A DNA stretch of 64,000 nucleotides, taken from NCBI GenBank assembly GCA_963695505.1, contig CAVOGX010000006.1, positions 62,001-126,000 of the forward strand, given 5' to 3'. Positions 54,854-63,217 of the stretch are shown here, piece after piece (position 1 is the first letter of the stretch; every line of letters begins with the position of its first letter). Below the pieces are notes generated by a model. That model searched no databases, had not been told where the DNA came from, and was given only the letters and a program-made list of their open reading frames with translations. The position numbers were made by a program, and so were the translations under genes. This DNA is from JACSRF01 sp963695505. GTDB taxonomy: Bacteria; Chloroflexota; Anaerolineae; Promineifilales; Promineifilaceae.

Positions 54854-55441
54854 TCACGCCAGGGCTGGCGTTATCTCCCAGTCGTCCCCTCTGCGGTTTC
54901 CAGGCAGCAGCCACAGTTCAGGCGGGGCCAGCTCCAGGCGGAACTGTAAATTCTTCAGCCAGTCGCTGCGTTCAGCTTCAATGGTCAGGATGATGAATTC
55001 CAGCAGCTTTTGCGCATCGTCTGGAGAGAGTGTGGCCGCCTGGAAGAGGGGGGGCTCTGGCGGCTCGAAGGTGGCGAAGAGGGGTTGGCGGCTGACCATG
55101 CGGCTGCCCATTTCGCGGGCGCGCCGTGCGGGTAACTCCCAGGCAGGCACGAAAAAGTGGCGGGGCAGGCCCCACAATTCAGCCGATTCCTGCTGACCGG
55201 CGCGGCTGCCGCCCTGGGTGTCGCGCTGTTCAATGTGCACCTGCCCCCGGAAGCGCCAGAAGGGCAGCCAGGTGGTGGCGCTGTCATTTTGGGGGGCGGC
55301 GTAGGTGGCAGAAATGGTAGTGAGGCCAGTTTCTTGCAGGAAAACGGCCGTTTTGCAGGTGGGGCAGGGCAGCACCACATCCATCTGCTGGGGCTGGAGC
55401 CAGGTGTCGCACTGCGGGCAGCGGAGAGCCAGGAGCTTCAT
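54854..55441 (-). CDS. Zinc-ribbon protein, third gene of a three-gene unit
   Basis: A 195-residue protein with an N-terminal zinc ribbon (LRCPQCDTWLQ and LPCPTCKTAVF, two CxxC pairs about 20 residues apart). The rest is soluble with alternating beta strands (TTWLPFWRFRGQVHIEQRD). The ATG at 55441 is chosen because the ribbon begins there; it lies four bases from the upstream gene stop. The function is unknown. The shared ribbon and the phrase LPFWR, similar to LPYWRVQ in the next gene, suggest that these proteins are related and work together. Confidence 0.65.
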   Translation of the reverse strand: MKLLALRCPQCDTWLQPQQMDVVLPCPTCKTAVFLQETGLTTISATYAAPQNDSATTWLPFWRFRGQVHIEQRDTQGGSRAGQQESAELWGLPRHFFVPAWELPARRAREMGSRMVSRQPLFATFEPPEPPLFQAATLSPDDAQKLLEFIILTIEAERSDWLKNLQFRLELAPPELWLLPGNRRGDDWEITPALA

Positions 55442-55442
55442 G

Positions 55443-56528
55443 CTATTTAATTTTGACCTCCGCCATCTCTTCCACAAAGCTGAGACCGGTTTGCAGCAGC
55501 TTGGATATATCACCCTCCTTCATGGCCTCAGGTAGGCCCTCAAAACCGCTGCCGCTGCCGGAAGCCAGGCGCGCTTTTTTATGCTGCGCGCCAATTTCCT
55601 CCACCTCTTCGCCATAGCGAAAGGCGCGGTAGCCCATGGCAATGAGGCCCAGCCCCAGGGCAATGGGCACAAGGACGATGCCCGCGGCGTCGCCGTCTTC
55701 GCTGCCTGCGGCAATCCATCCGGCCAGGGCTGTGCCGTCCACTAAAATCAGGTTGCCCAGGGCCATGCCCGCTACCAGCGCCGCGGCGCGGTACAAAATA
55801 TTCCCTGGCGCCTTGCCATACAAAATCTGGCCCCTCTTGCCATCGACCACCACCTGGTAGCTGCGCTGGCGGTAGCTGTAGCGCACCACCCACAAAGGGT
55901 AATAAACGATGGACAATTGCTCGCGCAAAAAGTGGAATTTCTCAAAAAACTTTTGGCGCAGGCTGCGCATTTGCCGCCCGCGAAAGGTGAAATGCAGCCG
56001 CGCTTCGTTGAGGGCGTCGCTGTGGGACTCCGCAGGGTCGAAGACCATGGCTTCGCTGCGCAGCCGGTCTTCATCGTAGGGCAGCAGGTCATCTTTGGAG
56101 AGGACAACACGGTGCACGCCAAATTCAGACACGTCGACGGCCGCATCATTCCAGTGCATCTCTTCCAGCACGTCGGTTTCCACGGGCTTGGTGCTTTTGT
56201 CGCCAGACTTGACGCGGCCAAAGAGCCAGCCGGCCACGGTGGCCTGCACGCGCCAGTAGGGCAGGTAGACGAGAAACACGTCCTTCACCTGGGCTTTGCG
56301 CTTCAGGTCTCCCGCTTTTTTCATGCCGGTGAAGAAGCTTTGCACGATGTTAAGCACCTGTTCCCGCTCAATTTCGCGGCTGACCTGCCAGCGGCGCACG
56401 CCGCGCTCCCCTTGCACCAGGGAGTGCATCTGGCAGAAGGGGCACTCTACGATGCGCGTCCCTTCAGGCACGGGCACCACGCCGGCGCAGTTGGGGCAAA
56501 CCAGCCCCTGTGATTGTTCTTTGCTCAT
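55443..56528 (-). CDS. Zinc-ribbon membrane protein, second gene of the unit
   Basis: A 361-residue protein. The N-terminal zinc ribbon (LVCPNCAGVVPV, VECPFCQMHSLV) is followed by a soluble domain (KDVFLVYLPYWRVQATVAGW, LSIVYYPLWVVRYSYRQRSY, then VDGKRGQILYG) and two C-terminal membrane helices (AAALVAGMALGNLILVDGTA, GIVLVPIALGLGLIAMGY). I do not recognise a functional family; the pattern resembles predicted zinc-ribbon membrane proteins. It overlaps the upstream gene by four bases (ATGA), so they are coupled. Confidence 0.65.
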   Translation of the reverse strand: MSKEQSQGLVCPNCAGVVPVPEGTRIVECPFCQMHSLVQGERGVRRWQVSREIEREQVLNIVQSFFTGMKKAGDLKRKAQVKDVFLVYLPYWRVQATVAGWLFGRVKSGDKSTKPVETDVLEEMHWNDAAVDVSEFGVHRVVLSKDDLLPYDEDRLRSEAMVFDPAESHSDALNEARLHFTFRGRQMRSLRQKFFEKFHFLREQLSIVYYPLWVVRYSYRQRSYQVVVDGKRGQILYGKAPGNILYRAAALVAGMALGNLILVDGTALAGWIAAGSEDGDAAGIVLVPIALGLGLIAMGYRAFRYGEEVEEIGAQHKKARLASGSGSGFEGLPEAMKEGDISKLLQTGLSFVEEMAEVKIK

Positions 56529-57334
56529 ACTTTGCTCGATATGATGGCCGCGGCGGCGAAGATGGGCACGGCCAGGACCGCAGCCACAACGAAATAGATG
56601 AGAATGGAAACGGCCGTTACCCCACTGCCGCCCAAAATGCCACCCAAGGGTATCAGCGCAGCTAGAAAATAGACGACGAAGCTGATGCAGCCCAGGGTTT
56701 TATAGGGCACTTCCCACTTGGAGGGAAACACGGTAGCAAAGACTTTGCCGGCGGCGGCATCGACAACGGCCGTATAATCGCGGTTTTGGAAGCTGTATTT
56801 GCACACAAAAATAGGCAAATGCACCAGTGACGTCTCGCGGATGGCCCCAATGGCAATCCCTTTGTCCTCGGCCAGCCAGCGCCGCACCGTCTCCAACGGC
56901 ACCGTTGGCTCCATTGCCTCGCCATCCATGGCGTGGTCATAGGGTTCCAGGTCCGAGGCGGGAATACTCATTTCCGTCAGCTCGATGACCGACAGGGCGG
57001 CAGCCGGTTCCAGCACCACCATTTCCTCTTGCCCTTGCTGTACGCGCACCAGCCACATGGGGAAAAGCTGGAACTGAGCTGCGCCAATTTGCGCCTTTTT
57101 GTCCAGGTCTTTCACCGTGTCGTTGCCGGCCATCCAGCGGCGCAGGGCCGCCACGGCCTCCTGGTTGCTGACCGTGTCCCGCACCAGGTAATGCAGCACC
57201 GCCCCGCTTTTATCGACAAAATTGGTGGTCTGGCAATATTCGCAGGTTACAAACTGCGTGCCCTGCTCGACGGATAACACGCCGCCGCATTGCTGGCAGA
57301 GCAGTTGGGTGGAAGTTGGGGTTGCAGGCATCAT
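56525..57334 (-). CDS. Zinc-ribbon membrane protein, first gene of the unit
   Basis: A 269-residue protein with the same plan as the next: a zinc ribbon (LLCQQCGGVLSV, VTCEYCQTTNFV), a soluble domain (AAQFQLFPMWLVRV, HLPIFVCKYSFQNRDYTAVV, DAAAGKVFATVFP) and C-terminal membrane helices (LGCISFVVYFLAALIPLGG, ILIYFVVAAVLAVPIFAAAA). The two seem to be paralogues. A GAGATAGAG-type hairpin lies upstream. No catalytic motif is seen; a role in membrane or envelope homeostasis is only a guess. Confidence 0.65.
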   Translation of the reverse strand: MMPATPTSTQLLCQQCGGVLSVEQGTQFVTCEYCQTTNFVDKSGAVLHYLVRDTVSNQEAVAALRRWMAGNDTVKDLDKKAQIGAAQFQLFPMWLVRVQQGQEEMVVLEPAAALSVIELTEMSIPASDLEPYDHAMDGEAMEPTVPLETVRRWLAEDKGIAIGAIRETSLVHLPIFVCKYSFQNRDYTAVVDAAAGKVFATVFPSKWEVPYKTLGCISFVVYFLAALIPLGGILGGSGVTAVSILIYFVVAAVLAVPIFAAAAIISSKV

Positions 57335-57356
57335 GACGAAATCATTTTAGCATAGG

Positions 57357-57420
57357 TTAGAGATAGAGAGTAGAGATAGAGGTGGGGTGGGTTTTGTACT
57401 CTATCTCTATCTCTAGCTCC
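57357..57420. repeat. GAGATAGAG-type hairpin repeat
   Basis: AGAGATAGAGAGTAGAGATA faces CTCTATCTCTATCTCTAG around a G/T-rich loop, between two divergent genes. It belongs to the GAGCTAGAG family. Confidence 0.7.
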
Positions 57421-57448
57421 AGCTATACAGTTATGCTAAACTACTTTT

Positions 57449-57613
57449 ATGATGAGTCTGCTTTTAGCCATTGAGTTGGGCGATGTGGGCCTGAAGAGCG
57501 TCATTCCGCTGGCTGACCTGTTGTGGTTTGTGGCGGGGCTGCTGCTGTTAACTGGTTCTACGGCCGCCGTGCTTTGGTGGAATCGTCGGTCTCATGCTGA
57601 CCCCTTTGCGTGA
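57449..57613 (+). CDS. Small single-helix membrane protein (54 residues)
   Basis: A 55-codon frame encoding MMSLLLAIELGDVGLKSVIP, then a hydrophobic helix (LLWFVAGLLLLTGSTAAVLW) and a polar end. A TATGCT -10-like hexamer lies 11 bases before the first ATG, so the message would have a very short leader; no Shine-Dalgarno site is seen. It precedes efp by 61 bases on the same strand. I do not recognise it. The coherent helix-plus-tail design supports a real gene, moderately. Confidence 0.5.
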   Translation: MMSLLLAIELGDVGLKSVIPLADLLWFVAGLLLLTGSTAAVLWWNRRSHADPFA

Positions 57614-57674
57614 CGCTGCGCATTGCCACGTCAAATCCGCAAGAAACAAAATTTAACATGATAGGAGCTGCACC

Positions 57675-58232
57675 ATGATTGATGTCAATCAACTACGCCG
57701 TGGCGTGAGTTTTACGCAGGATGGCAATTTGTACAAGGTAACCGAATACAGCCACAGCAAGCCGGGCCGGGGCAAGGCCACCATTCGCGTCAGCGTGCGC
57801 GACTTGCGTACCGGGTCAAATTTTCAGTTAACCTTTAACTCTGGCGACCGGGTGGAAGATGTACGCCTGGACAAACGTACGTTTCAATATTTGTATGACG
57901 ACGGCCGTTTCTATGTCTTTATGGACGTGGATAGTTACGAGCAGAAGCTGGTCAACCACAGCGTCTTTGAAGGGTACACGCAGTTCCTGCGCGACAACAT
58001 GGAGCTAGAACTGCTGCAGTATGAGGGCGAGGTGCTGGACTTTGACCTGCCGAAAGCGATGGAGTTTGAGGTGGTCGAAGCGGAAAATGCCGTCGCCGGG
58101 GATACGGCCACGGGCGCGACGAAAGAAGTGATCACCGATACGGGCCTGAAGGTGAAAACGCCCCTGTTTGTGCAGGTGGGCGACCGCATCAAGGTGAACA
58201 CGGAGTCGGGCGAGTACATTACGCGAGTGTGA
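57675..58232 (+). CDS. efp: Translation elongation factor P
   Basis: A 185-residue EF-P, which rescues ribosomes stalled at polyproline. All three beta-barrel domains are present (FTQDGNLYKVTEYSHSKPGR, the S1-like middle, and TGLKVKTPLFVQVGDRIKV). The tip residue that is modified in many bacteria is Arg32 (KPGRGKA) rather than Lys. GGAGC lies upstream of the ATG. Polyproline and Pro-rich proteins (sortase, SH3 protein) occur in the window and are plausible clients. A terminator follows. Confidence 0.97.
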   Translation: MIDVNQLRRGVSFTQDGNLYKVTEYSHSKPGRGKATIRVSVRDLRTGSNFQLTFNSGDRVEDVRLDKRTFQYLYDDGRFYVFMDVDSYEQKLVNHSVFEGYTQFLRDNMELELLQYEGEVLDFDLPKAMEFEVVEAENAVAGDTATGATKEVITDTGLKVKTPLFVQVGDRIKVNTESGEYITRV

Positions 58233-58279
58233 CCGGTTAGCGGTCATCAGTTTTCAGTCGTCAGTCATCAGTAAACGGT

Positions 58280-58316
58280 GGCCCTGTGAGTCAAACCTGG
58301 CTCGCAGGGCCTTTTG
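58280..58316 (+). terminator. Intrinsic terminator of efp
   Basis: GGCCCTGTGAG and CTCGCAGGGCC form an 11-bp stem (one G-U), followed by TTTTGTTTG. TCAGT-type short repeats fill 58236-58275. Confidence 0.85.
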
Positions 58317-58331
58317 TTTGAGAGGGAGGGG

Positions 58332-59303
58332 CTACAACTCCTTACGCCAGGTTTCGGCCAGGATGTGGGTGTCCATGACCGAACCGTACAAGCCGTCCGC
58401 CGGGGGGTCATAGGCGGTGGCGAAGACGCGCGTGGCGCCCAATTTTTGTAATCGGCGAAACCCTTCTAGCAGAACGGCCGTTCCCAGGCCGCGTCGTTGG
58501 TGTTCGGCAGCAGTGCCCACCAGCACGCAGACCGCGCTGCGCGTGAAGTCGTCGTAGGCGATGGTGGCAAAGGCGGCAATTTCTCCCCAGGGGGCGACGG
58601 CAACAATATCCAGATCGCGGCGGTAGAGCGGGGCGCATTGGAAGGTTTGGTACCATGACCAGTCGCCGTCATAGTTTTCATCGGGTTCGTCGGCGTGGAA
58701 GGCGCGCCAGGAGGCCCAACTGCGGCTGGGGTGCTCGTCCGGGTCGCCCATAGAGCGAACAACGTACCCTGCGGGCACCGATTTTTCGTGGATGGGGGCG
58801 TTTAAATCACGCAGCCATTTGTGGCTGGTACCGCTTCGTTTGGTGAAGCCGCGGCTCAGCAACGTTTCCTGGCGCAGGGTGTCACCGGCGTCTACTGGCA
58901 GGTAAACGAAAGGCTGCCCGGCGTCGTTACGGGTGGCGAGATGTTCCTCGGCCCAGGCCAGCATCTCGTTTTCCAGGGCGGCGCTGCGCCACCGGGGATG
59001 GACGTGCAGCCGCAGCTCCCCGGGAGCCAATGGGTGCAGGACGGCGGCTATGTCGCCAACGGCCGTTTCCCAGATGAAGGTAACGGCATTTACCGACTCG
59101 TGGAGGTGGCAGGTTAAAATGAGGTGCCAGCGCCAATGGTCTAGCCGGGCCACAGGCCAACTGTGTTCGCTGCGTTCGTTTAGTAGAAATGCATCTCGCA
59201 AGAAGTTGCGGATACGCCAAAAATCGTTTTCGCGTTGAAAAGGACGCATGGATATGTTCATGAATTGCCTCGTTTTTAATTCGACATTTCCCATGAGGTA
59301 CAA
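58332..59303 (-). CDS. GNAT acetyltransferase, probably two GNAT domains
   Basis: A protein of about 323 residues (the true start is perhaps the Met at 59261). The C-terminal half is a clear GNAT domain with the acetyl-CoA motif EHQRRGLGTAVLLEGFRRLQ and GATRVFATAY. The N-terminal half (ENDFWRIRNFLRDAFLLNER, PGELRLHVHPRWRSAALENE) resembles a second, degenerate GNAT unit. Two-domain GNATs include mycothiol-synthase-like and antibiotic-modifying enzymes; the acceptor here is unknown. An ACGGCCGT copy lies within the acetyl-CoA site. Confidence 0.85.
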   Translation of the reverse strand: MYLMGNVELKTRQFMNISMRPFQRENDFWRIRNFLRDAFLLNERSEHSWPVARLDHWRWHLILTCHLHESVNAVTFIWETAVGDIAAVLHPLAPGELRLHVHPRWRSAALENEMLAWAEEHLATRNDAGQPFVYLPVDAGDTLRQETLLSRGFTKRSGTSHKWLRDLNAPIHEKSVPAGYVVRSMGDPDEHPSRSWASWRAFHADEPDENYDGDWSWYQTFQCAPLYRRDLDIVAVAPWGEIAAFATIAYDDFTRSAVCVLVGTAAEHQRRGLGTAVLLEGFRRLQKLGATRVFATAYDPPADGLYGSVMDTHILAETWRKEL

Positions 59304-59339
59304 AAATGTCAGCTTTTCGCCAAAAAGCAGCTTGTGCCG

Positions 59340-61786
59340 CTAGCTGAGCACAATGTTGACCAGCCTATTGGGCACGACAATAACCTGGCGGATGGCACGG
59401 CCGTTGACGTGGCGCTGCACGTTGGGTTGGGAAACGGCCGTTTCCCGCAGCGCCGCCTCATCCATATCCGCCGGTATGGTCAGCCTGTCGCGCACCTTGC
59501 CATTCACCTGGATCACCACCGTCACTTCTTCTGCTGCTGCCAGTGCCGGGTCAAAGGCAGGCCACGCCTGCCGGTGCACGGATTCCGCGTGCCCCAGCAC
59601 CGTTTGCCACACCTCCTCGGTGATGAAAGGGCAGATGGGGGCCAGCAGCAGGCAAAAAGTTTCCAGCGCCTGCCGCCATTGATGGGTGGGAATGGGGGCG
59701 TTTGCCTGGGAGGTCAGCTCGTTCAGGTAGGCCATCAGCGTAGAAACGGCCGTGTTATAGCGAAACTGTTCCATATCGGCCGTCACCCGCTGGATCACCC
59801 GCTGCCGTGTCCGCTCGAACCCTTCATCATCTTCTGCGTCTTCATCTCTTTGCGCCTTTGCGTTAAATTCCTCACTCAGCCGCCAAAACTTATCCAGAAA
59901 GCGGCGCACGCCCACAATGCCGCGATCATCCCAAATTACGTCCCCGTCGAAAGGCCCCAGGAACAAAATGTAGGCCCGCAGCGCGTCCGTACCATGTTGG
60001 GCAATCACTTCGTCTGGTGTGACTACGTTGCCCTTTGACTTGGACATGCGCCGCCCATCGGCGGCGTGCAGCACGCCCTGGTTCTTCAGGTGTGGAAATG
60101 GCTCCGCAAAGGGGATTAGCCCGGCATCGCACAGCACCTTGGTGCAAAAGCGGGCATACAGCAGGTGCATGACGGCGTGTTCCGCACCGCCTACGTAGGT
60201 GTCTACCGGCAGCCACTGCGCCAGCGCTTCCGGTTCGAAGGGGCCACCGGCAAAGTGTGGGCTGGCAAAGCGCAGGAAGTACCAGGAAGAGCAGACAAAG
60301 CCGTCCATGGTGTCGGTTTCGCGCTGCGCCGCGCTGCCGCACTGTGGGCAGATGGTGTGCACCCATTCTGCAGCACGGGCCAGGGGAGAACGGCCGTCGC
60401 CCGCTGGGGCAAAATCGTCCATGTCCGGCAGCAGCACGGGCAGGTCGGCTTCCGGCACGGCACTGCGCCACAGGTCGGGCAGTGCACAATGGGAATAGGC
60501 GCGCCCCAGTAGCGCTGCCGCGAAATCAGCCAGTCGCGCATTTTGTAGGAGACCTGCGCCTGCCCCGCACCCTGCGCGGCCAGGTCAGCCACCACCTGCG
60601 CGCCGCCGTCTTCCGAGCCCATGCCGGTGTAAGGGCCAGAATTGATCATGACGCCCATACCGGTGAAGCACTCACCATCAACCACGCCATTTTCCGGTTG
60701 AACGACGGGAATGATGGGCAGGTCATAGGTTTGGGCGAAGGCATAATCCCGCTCATCGTGGGCGGGCACGCCCATCACCGCGCCGCTGCCGTAGCCGGGC
60801 AGCACGTAATCCGCCACCCAAATGGGTATGTCCGCGCCGGTCAGGGGATGGCGGGCCACGGCGCCGGTGAAGACGCCAGTTTTGGCGCGCACGGTGGACA
60901 GGCGCTCGATTTCGCTCATGCGTTTGGTAGAGGTAATGTAGTCGGAAACGGCCGTTTCCATTTCCGGTTGGGTTATTTTTGCTACCAGCGGGTGCTCCGG
61001 GGCCAGGGCCAGAAAAGTGACGCCAAACAGGGTGTCCGGCCGCGTGGTGAAAACCGGAATCCTGATAAACCGCGCAGGTTCTCGAACAACACCTCTGCAC
61101 CCTCGGAACGGCCGATCCAGTTGCGCTGCATTGCCTTAATCGACTCCGGCCAATCAATCTGTTCCAGGTCGGCCAGCAGCCGGTCGGCATAGGCGGTGAT
61201 GTTGAAATACCATTGGCGCAGCGTCTTTTTCGTCACCGGGTTGTGGCAGCGCCAGCACGCCCCTTGCTCTACCTGCTCGTTGGCCAGGATGGTCTGGCAT
61301 TCGGCGCACCACCACTGTTCACCCTCCGCCTGGTAAGCCAGCCCCCGTTGGAACAGCAGGCGGAAAGAACCATTGCGTCCAGCGGTAATAGGCGGGGTCG
61401 GAGGAGTTAATTTCCCGCGCCCAATCGTAGGAACATTCCACCAACTGCATTTGCCGCCGGTAGGTGTCGGTGAAAATGCGCGTGCTTTCGCGGGGGTGGA
61501 TGTGGTGCTGGATGGCGTAATTTTCGGCAGGTAGGCCGAAGGCATCCCAGCCCATGGGGTGCAGCACGTTGTAGCCGCGCATGCGGTGGAAGCGGGCGTC
61601 AACGCAGGTGGGTACGTAGTTGCGGCAGTGCCCCACCGACAGCCCGGCGCCGGAGGGGTAAGGAAAGAAATCCAGGATATAGATGTTGGGTTTATGGGGG
61701 TCGGTCCCGGTGTGATACAGCTCCATTTGCTGCCAGGTGGGCCACCATTTTTGTTCGATGGTTTGGAAAGGATATTTGCCGTTCAT
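59340..61786 (-). CDS. leuS: Leucyl-tRNA synthetase, three frameshifts
   Basis: Class I synthetase that charges tRNA-Leu and edits mischarged products. The N-terminus has LDFFPYPSGAGLSVGHCRNY (VGHC at 51-54 in place of HIGH), a zinc-binding insert (WWCAECQT, CWRCHNP), the editing domain (GYGSGAVMGVPAHDERD), RRMSKSKGNVV, and the C-terminal VVIQVNGKVRDR. Single-base shifts near 61365, 61070 and 60475 split it into four frames; the parts are otherwise complete. AAGAGGAAC stands before the ATG. At 59826-59865 an interspersed repeat is read in frame as FNAKAQRDEDAED. A candidate leader peptide lies upstream. Confidence 0.94.
59826..59868. repeat. Interspersed repeat read in frame within leuS
   Basis: CTTTGCGCCTTTGCGTTAAA preceded by GCGTCTTCATCTC is a low-complexity sequence of the same style as the other intragenic repeats. 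It adds NAKAQRDEDAEDDEG between conserved helices of the synthetase. Confidence 0.55.
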
Positions 61787-61835
61787 TTTTGGGTTCCTCT
61801 TGTCGGTTTGCTAGTTGGTTGGTTTGCTGGCGGGG

Positions 61836-61958
61836 TCAGGAGGCCCAACACCAGGCGCAGCGCCGCCAACGCCGCATACCGGCGGCGAGGGAGAGCCGCC
61901 AGCCCGGTGCTGGGCTGCTTAATAAGAGGAAGATGCGGATAACGACAGGTTGGTTCAT
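61836..61958 (-). CDS. Candidate leuS leader peptide
   Basis: A 40-codon frame upstream of leuS begins MNQPVVIRIFLLLSS, with Val-Val-Ile-Arg-Ile-Phe then three Leu codons (CTC TTA TTA) in a row. Such branched-chain clusters are typical of attenuation leader peptides. Overlapping hairpins follow the Leu codons (CAGCCC/GGGCTG, then GGCGGC/GCCGCC). It has no good Shine-Dalgarno site and no T run follows, so control, if any, may act on translation. The frame ends 50 bases before the leuS start. This is a proposal rather than a firm gene. Confidence 0.4.
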   Translation of the reverse strand: MNQPVVIRIFLLLSSPAPGWRLSLAAGMRRWRRCAWCWAS

Positions 61959-62262
61959 TGCTAATATCGGTAAAAAACGGCCGTTTCTTGGCGGCGGTTC
62001 TTATTCTAAAGCAAACGACCGCAGGCGGTGTGCCTGCGGTCGCTTACCCAAATCACAAAAGGAGGTGTCAATCAACCAGCATACAGGCTGCCGCCAACAA
62101 CGTTGTTGTGGGGTAAACCAAGTAATTGGATGCCTGCCATCTGTTCGTTCATGATGGTAACAGGTTAACATAGGGTGGAAACAGCGTCAAGCACGAATTT
62201 TGGAGGGTTAAGGTGGTCTCTAGCTCTGGCTCTAGTTCCCCACTCTCCAGTATAATCCCGCC
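61959..62262. other. Intergenic region between leuS and rnhB
   Basis: No gene is supported. It contains an 11-bp perfect hairpin (CGACCGCAGGC at 62016 with GCCTGCGGTCG at 62032) that on the minus strand is followed by TTTGCTTT and could be a leader terminator for leuS. There is also an orphan AAAAGGAGGTG at about 62057 on the plus strand and GAGCTAGAG-family words at 62216-62240. I looked for a T-box core and did not find one. Confidence 0.4.
62251..62256 (+). promoter_or_regulatory. -10 element TATAAT for a leaderless rnhB transcript
   Basis: A perfect TATAAT ends only six bases before the rnhB ATG. Transcription would then start at or next to the A of the start codon, giving a leaderless message. 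Confidence 0.6.
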
Positions 62263-62889
62263 ATGCCTGATTTGTCATTGGAAACGGCCGTTTTATTGCA
62301 ACAGCATTATCTCTACATTGCCGGGCTGGACGAGGCGGGGCGCGGCGCGTTGGCCGGGCCGGTGGTAGCTGCCGCCGTCATTTTGCCCCTGGACGACGCG
62401 GACATGCAGCAGCACCTGGCGGGGGTCAATGATTCCAAGCAGGTAACGGCCAAACAGCGGGAAGTGCTTTATGCCCGCATTACACAACACGCGCTGGCCT
62501 ACGGCATTGGCCAGGAGCCGGCGGCGGTCATTGATGAAATCGGCATCATCCCCGCCACCAAGCGCGCGATGCAGCAGGCACTGGACCAGCTAAAACCCCA
62601 GGCGGAGTTTTTGTTAATAGACGGCCGTATCCGCCTGAAGAACAACCCCTTGCCCCAGCAGTCCGTCATTCGCGGGGATGCTCAGAGCGTCAGCATTGCT
62701 GCAGCTTCCATTTTGGCCAAAGTAACCCGCGATAGGTTGATGGTCGCCGAGGATGTCCGCTTCCCGCACTACGGTTTTGCCCGGCACAAAGGCTACGGCA
62801 CGGAATTTCACCTGGCGGCCCTGGCCGCCCACGGCCCCTGCTCGCTGCACCGCCGCACCTTTGCGCCCATCCGCCAGCCACTTTTATGA
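62263..62889 (+). CDS. rnhB: Ribonuclease HII
   Basis: A 208-residue RNase HII, which removes ribonucleotides and RNA from RNA-DNA hybrids. The four acidic active-site residues are Asp23 and Glu24 (GLDEAGRG), Asp120 (LLIDGRI) and Asp157 (KVTRDRLM). RHKGYGTEFHLAAL is the typical C-terminal motif. There is no ribosome-binding site; a TATAAT sits six bases upstream. The first codons (LETAVLL) hold an ACGGCCGT copy. Confidence 0.96.
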   Translation: MPDLSLETAVLLQQHYLYIAGLDEAGRGALAGPVVAAAVILPLDDADMQQHLAGVNDSKQVTAKQREVLYARITQHALAYGIGQEPAAVIDEIGIIPATKRAMQQALDQLKPQAEFLLIDGRIRLKNNPLPQQSVIRGDAQSVSIAAASILAKVTRDRLMVAEDVRFPHYGFARHKGYGTEFHLAALAAHGPCSLHRRTFAPIRQPLL

Positions 62890-62923
62890 AGCACCCCAAT
62901 ATTAACGTTATGCTAGTAATTTA

Positions 62924-62953
62924 TTGACTAAAATGTTAGCATTGTGCTAATAT
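62924..62953 (+). promoter_or_regulatory. Promoter and operator of the RelE/HTH module
   Basis: TTGACT, an 18-base spacer and TAATAT form a promoter whose -10 ends six bases before the GTG start. A perfect inverted repeat, TTAGCA-TTG-TGCTAA (62936-62950), overlaps the -10, a natural site for autorepression by the HTH antitoxin. Confidence 0.65.
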
Positions 62954-62959
62954 TGTTGC

Positions 62960-63217
62960 GTGTATCGGCTAGAATTTCAGAAGCAAGCTCGCAAAATCCT
63001 GCAAAAAATACCAAAGTCCGAAGCCCAGCGGATCATTGCAAAACTCAAGTTATTGGCTAATGATCCTTATGCTCAAAACAACAATGTGGCAAAATTGAAG
63101 GACCAGCCGGGTTATCGCCTTCGTGTTAGAGACTGGCGCGTCATCTACACAATCTTTGATGATGAGATTTTCATTTTAGTCGTGAGAATTGCGCCGCGTG
63201 GAGATGTGTACAAATGA
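62960..63217 (+). CDS. RelE/ParE-family toxin
   Basis: An 85-residue RelE-fold protein, probably a ribosome-dependent mRNA interferase. YRLEFQKQARKILQKIPKSE, KLKDQPGYRLRVRDWRVIYTI and VRIAPRGDVYK match the family, with the basic and aromatic catalytic cluster (Arg-Val-Arg-Asp-Trp-Arg). The start is GTG at 62960 without a Shine-Dalgarno site, so the message looks leaderless. The toxin comes before the antitoxin, the HigBA/RelE-HTH order, and overlaps it by four bases. Confidence 0.88.
   Translation: MYRLEFQKQARKILQKIPKSEAQRIIAKLKLLANDPYAQNNNVAKLKDQPGYRLRVRDWRVIYTIFDDEIFILVVRIAPRGDVYK

Noticed and set aside
61787..62262. T-box riboswitch for leuS
   Set aside because: I could not find a TGGNACCGCG-type core or specifier loop in the region; a leader peptide explains the Leu codons better.
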